DNA of 14,204 nucleotides from Cuspidothrix sp046080565. GTDB lineage: Bacteria > Cyanobacteriota > Cyanobacteriia > Cyanobacteriales > Nostocaceae. Below, one piece after another: positions 12,883-14,204 of the stretch; position 1 is the stretch's first letter; each line of letters opens with the position of its first letter. The notes under the pieces are model-generated. The model was not told the DNA's origin. It saw only the letters and a list, made by a program, of their open reading frames with translations, and searched no databases. Location of the stretch: positions 1 to 14,204 of the forward strand of contig JBJTUF010000061.1 of the NCBI GenBank assembly GCA_046080565.1, written 5' to 3'. A program made the position numbers and the translations under genes.

Positions 12883-13566
12883 TTAGAGTCTTGTAGCTAA
12901 AACCACAAGTTGTTTATAGTTAATTAGATCAATAATATTTTTCCTAGAGTCAGTTTGAATCCATCCTTTTTCTATTAGTTTTTCCATAATTTTGCTTGTT
13001 TCTTCCAAGCTGATTTCTGTCACCTCTGCTAAATCTTTGAGGGGAATATTAAAAATTGTTTTACCTGAGTGTGATTCCTGTCCATAGCTATCAGCCAAAC
13101 TGACTAAGGTATGAGCTAGTTTAACAGCAGGTGGTGATAAACGCATCTGTAAGCGTAGGTTAATATGACGGACTCTTTTGACCATCAGTTGTAGCATTCT
13201 ATGATGTAATTGTGGATCTTTAAATAAAATTTGAATAAAACGCTCTCTAGAAACACTGAGCAATTTGACTTGAGAAAGAGAAATAACATCTGTTGATCGG
13301 GGAGATTCATCCAATACAGCCATTTCGCCAAAGAAATCTCCACGGCCTAAAATGGCGATCGCCACAGACTCTTCTCCTTTAGTGCGTCTGACTTTCACCC
13401 AACCAGAAACAATAAAGTAAACTGCATTACCCCAAGCATCTTCCATTAAAACAGCGCGTTCTGCGGGGTAATCATGTTCAGTGGCTATATTCAGCATCCA
13501 TTCTATAGTTTGTGGGTTAGCTGTACTTAGCAATGGAAAAGTATCACTAAAAATATTGATGTTCAT
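12883..13566 (-). CDS. Crp/Fnr-family transcriptional regulator
   Basis: 227 residues from ATG 13566, the normal size for the family. The N-terminal cyclic-nucleotide-binding fold (about 18-125) includes GRGDFFGEMAVLDESPRST (74-92), with the Gly80-Glu81 and Arg90-Ser91 pair found in phosphate-binding cassettes, so an effector such as cAMP is possible but not shown. A dimerisation helix (about 118-140) is followed by a winged helix with IPLKDLAEVTEISLEETSKI (174-193). No Fnr-type N-terminal cysteine cluster is present. The reading frame stays open upstream to 13713, but that extension reads through the MITE's inverted end (residues like FRFFQQTL) and is rejected as coding. The regulon is unknown. 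Confidence 0.88.
   Translation of the reverse strand: MNINIFSDTFPLLSTANPQTIEWMLNIATEHDYPAERAVLMEDAWGNAVYFIVSGWVKVRRTKGEESVAIAILGRGDFFGEMAVLDESPRSTDVISLSQVKLLSVSRERFIQILFKDPQLHHRMLQLMVKRVRHINLRLQMRLSPPAVKLAHTLVSLADSYGQESHSGKTIFNIPLKDLAEVTEISLEETSKIMEKLIEKGWIQTDSRKNIIDLINYKQLVVLATRL
13355..13362. repeat. HIP1 palindrome
   Basis: Perfect GCGATCGC, extended to GGCGATCGCC, within the crp-family gene. Confidence 0.9.
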
Positions 13567-13614
13567 GCAATATATGTAAAGACTGCTTTGAATTACAGAA
13601 AAGGTAAAATTATT

Positions 13615-13937
13615 TAGGGTTTGCTGAAAAAACCGAAAATCCAAATATAGCAGAAGGCAAGAGGCTTTCTTGCAATAGGCAATAGTAAAACCCTCGCTAT
13701 GATTAGGTTTCAAAGATCAATTATGTCCTAATCATCCTGCCTAGAGCTATATATCAAAGGTTTGAGACTAATAAACAGGAAAGTAAGTACAAGACTTTTC
13801 AAGGGTATACCTGAAAAACCGTGCATTTTAGGTTGGAGAAACCCAAAAATTTGGGCATGACAGATAGCCCAAACTCTTGCTTATTGTCTATTGCCTCTTG
13901 CCTACCCTTACAAAAGGACTTTCTGGTGCAACCCCTA
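13615..13937. mobile_element. MITE-like element, copy C (interrupted)
   Basis: Left end TAGGGTTTGCTGAAAAA at 13615-13631; right end a diverged terminus, CTGGTGCAACCCC then TA at 13936-13937. The halves 13615-13649 and 13752-13937 align with copies A and B. Between them lies a different repeat of about 106 bp. Without the insert the element is about 217 bp. Its left end is 49 bp upstream of the crp-family start codon, so that gene's promoter is within the element or in the short gap. Confidence 0.75.
13646..13751. mobile_element. Small MITE-like element, copy 2, nested in copy C
   Basis: Begins TATAGC and ends GCTATA. In reverse complement it matches the element at 5158-5248, with about 15 extra bases near one end. 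An internal perfect 9-bp inverted repeat, ATGATTAGG with CCTAATCAT, is present. The uninterrupted target sequence in copy B shows that TA (or TATA) was duplicated on insertion. Confidence 0.75.
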
Positions 13938-14126
13938 TTTTATACCTCTATATTTTAACCTGAGTTCGATGAACCTCACCCCAACCCCTCTCCGACCCAC
14001 CAGACAGGCTGATTAGTTTGTTTGTGACAGCATAGAATCAAATTTTAAACCTCTCCTCGTTGCGGCTACGGTGTACACACAAGTGGGTGTAAAGTAGAAA
14101 GGGAAGTCCCTGAGGAGATAAAACAG
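13938..14126. other. Non-coding debris with dispersed repeat word
   Basis: Contains CCTCACCCCAACCCCTCTCC at 13974-13993, a word common in cyanobacterial spacer hairpins, but without its complementary arm here. No gene or RNA is recognised. Confidence 0.35.
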
Positions 14127-14204
14127 GTGGAAAATCCAATTTTGATTCATGCACAAGAGCATAAAGGAAAAACATTCGGCGACCCAAGGCTGGTAAAAAG
14201 GGGG
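14127..14204 (+). CDS. Possible start of a partial gene running off the window
   Basis: A GTG at 14127, nine nt after GAGGAG, opens a frame that runs to the window end: ENPILIHAQEHKGKTFGDPR, then LVKRG. The FGDPRLVKR word is reminiscent of the N-terminal DNA-binding segment of Tn5/IS4-like transposases (GD-x-R-x-x-K-R). This is only 26 codons, so identification is weak. The frame is open upstream from 14049 as well. Confidence 0.3.
   Translation, partial: MENPILIHAQEHKGKTFGDPRLVKRG

Noticed and set aside
13567..13713. N-terminal extension of the crp-family protein
   Set aside because: The 49 extra codons span the MITE end and the nested element, and the family fold starts at the ATG at 13566.

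Overview
The window comes from a cyanobacterial chromosome, most likely a filamentous, heterocyst-forming (Nostocales-type) strain. The clues are five HIP1 octamers (GCGATCGC), GCAGGAG heptanucleotide tandem repeats, several families of short dispersed repeats, AT-rich coding sequence, and cyanobacterial-style proteins (Uma2, hybrid PAS kinases, a c-di-AMP riboswitch leader). The strain is not identified. No tRNA, rRNA or CRISPR array was seen.

Layout. 1-2158: a soluble PAS-PAS-histidine kinase-receiver hybrid (+), with a weakly supported TTG start. 2159-2444: a small palindrome, then a complete MITE-like element with 17-bp inverted ends. 2442-3420: a universal stress protein gene (-), with a leader that contains a ydaO-type c-di-AMP riboswitch, a possible 32-codon ORF and a large AT-rich inverted repeat. 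3420-3993: mostly featureless. 3994-5046: hemE (+), followed by an intrinsic terminator, a 3 x 10-bp repeat and a second, smaller MITE. 5292-8825: metH (-), B12-dependent methionine synthase with all domains present. 8826-10071: a gene graveyard with remnants of a BMP-type ABC transporter (binding protein and ATPase), an Uma2 5' fragment spliced into the ATPase, and a PemK/MazF-like toxin with an internal stop. 10072-10944: a tandem two-domain PTPS/QueD protein (+), convergent with an Uma2 gene (10990-11550, -) across a shared hairpin. 11638-12558: a class I SAM methyltransferase (-). 12883-13566: a Crp/Fnr regulator (-), bracketed by two more copies of the large MITE. The upstream copy is itself interrupted by the small MITE. 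13938-14204: repeat debris and the possible start of a partial gene.

The intact genes are mostly unlinked single units: tetrapyrrole synthesis (hemE), methionine/one-carbon metabolism (metH), pterin/deazapurine-type chemistry (PTPS), signalling (kinase, Crp) and stress (Usp). No operon is evident among them. The most notable features are the riboswitch-controlled Usp unit, the two interacting families of TA-flanked miniature elements (one inserted in the other, with an empty-site comparison inside the window), and the mosaic of pseudogene fragments between metH and the PTPS gene.
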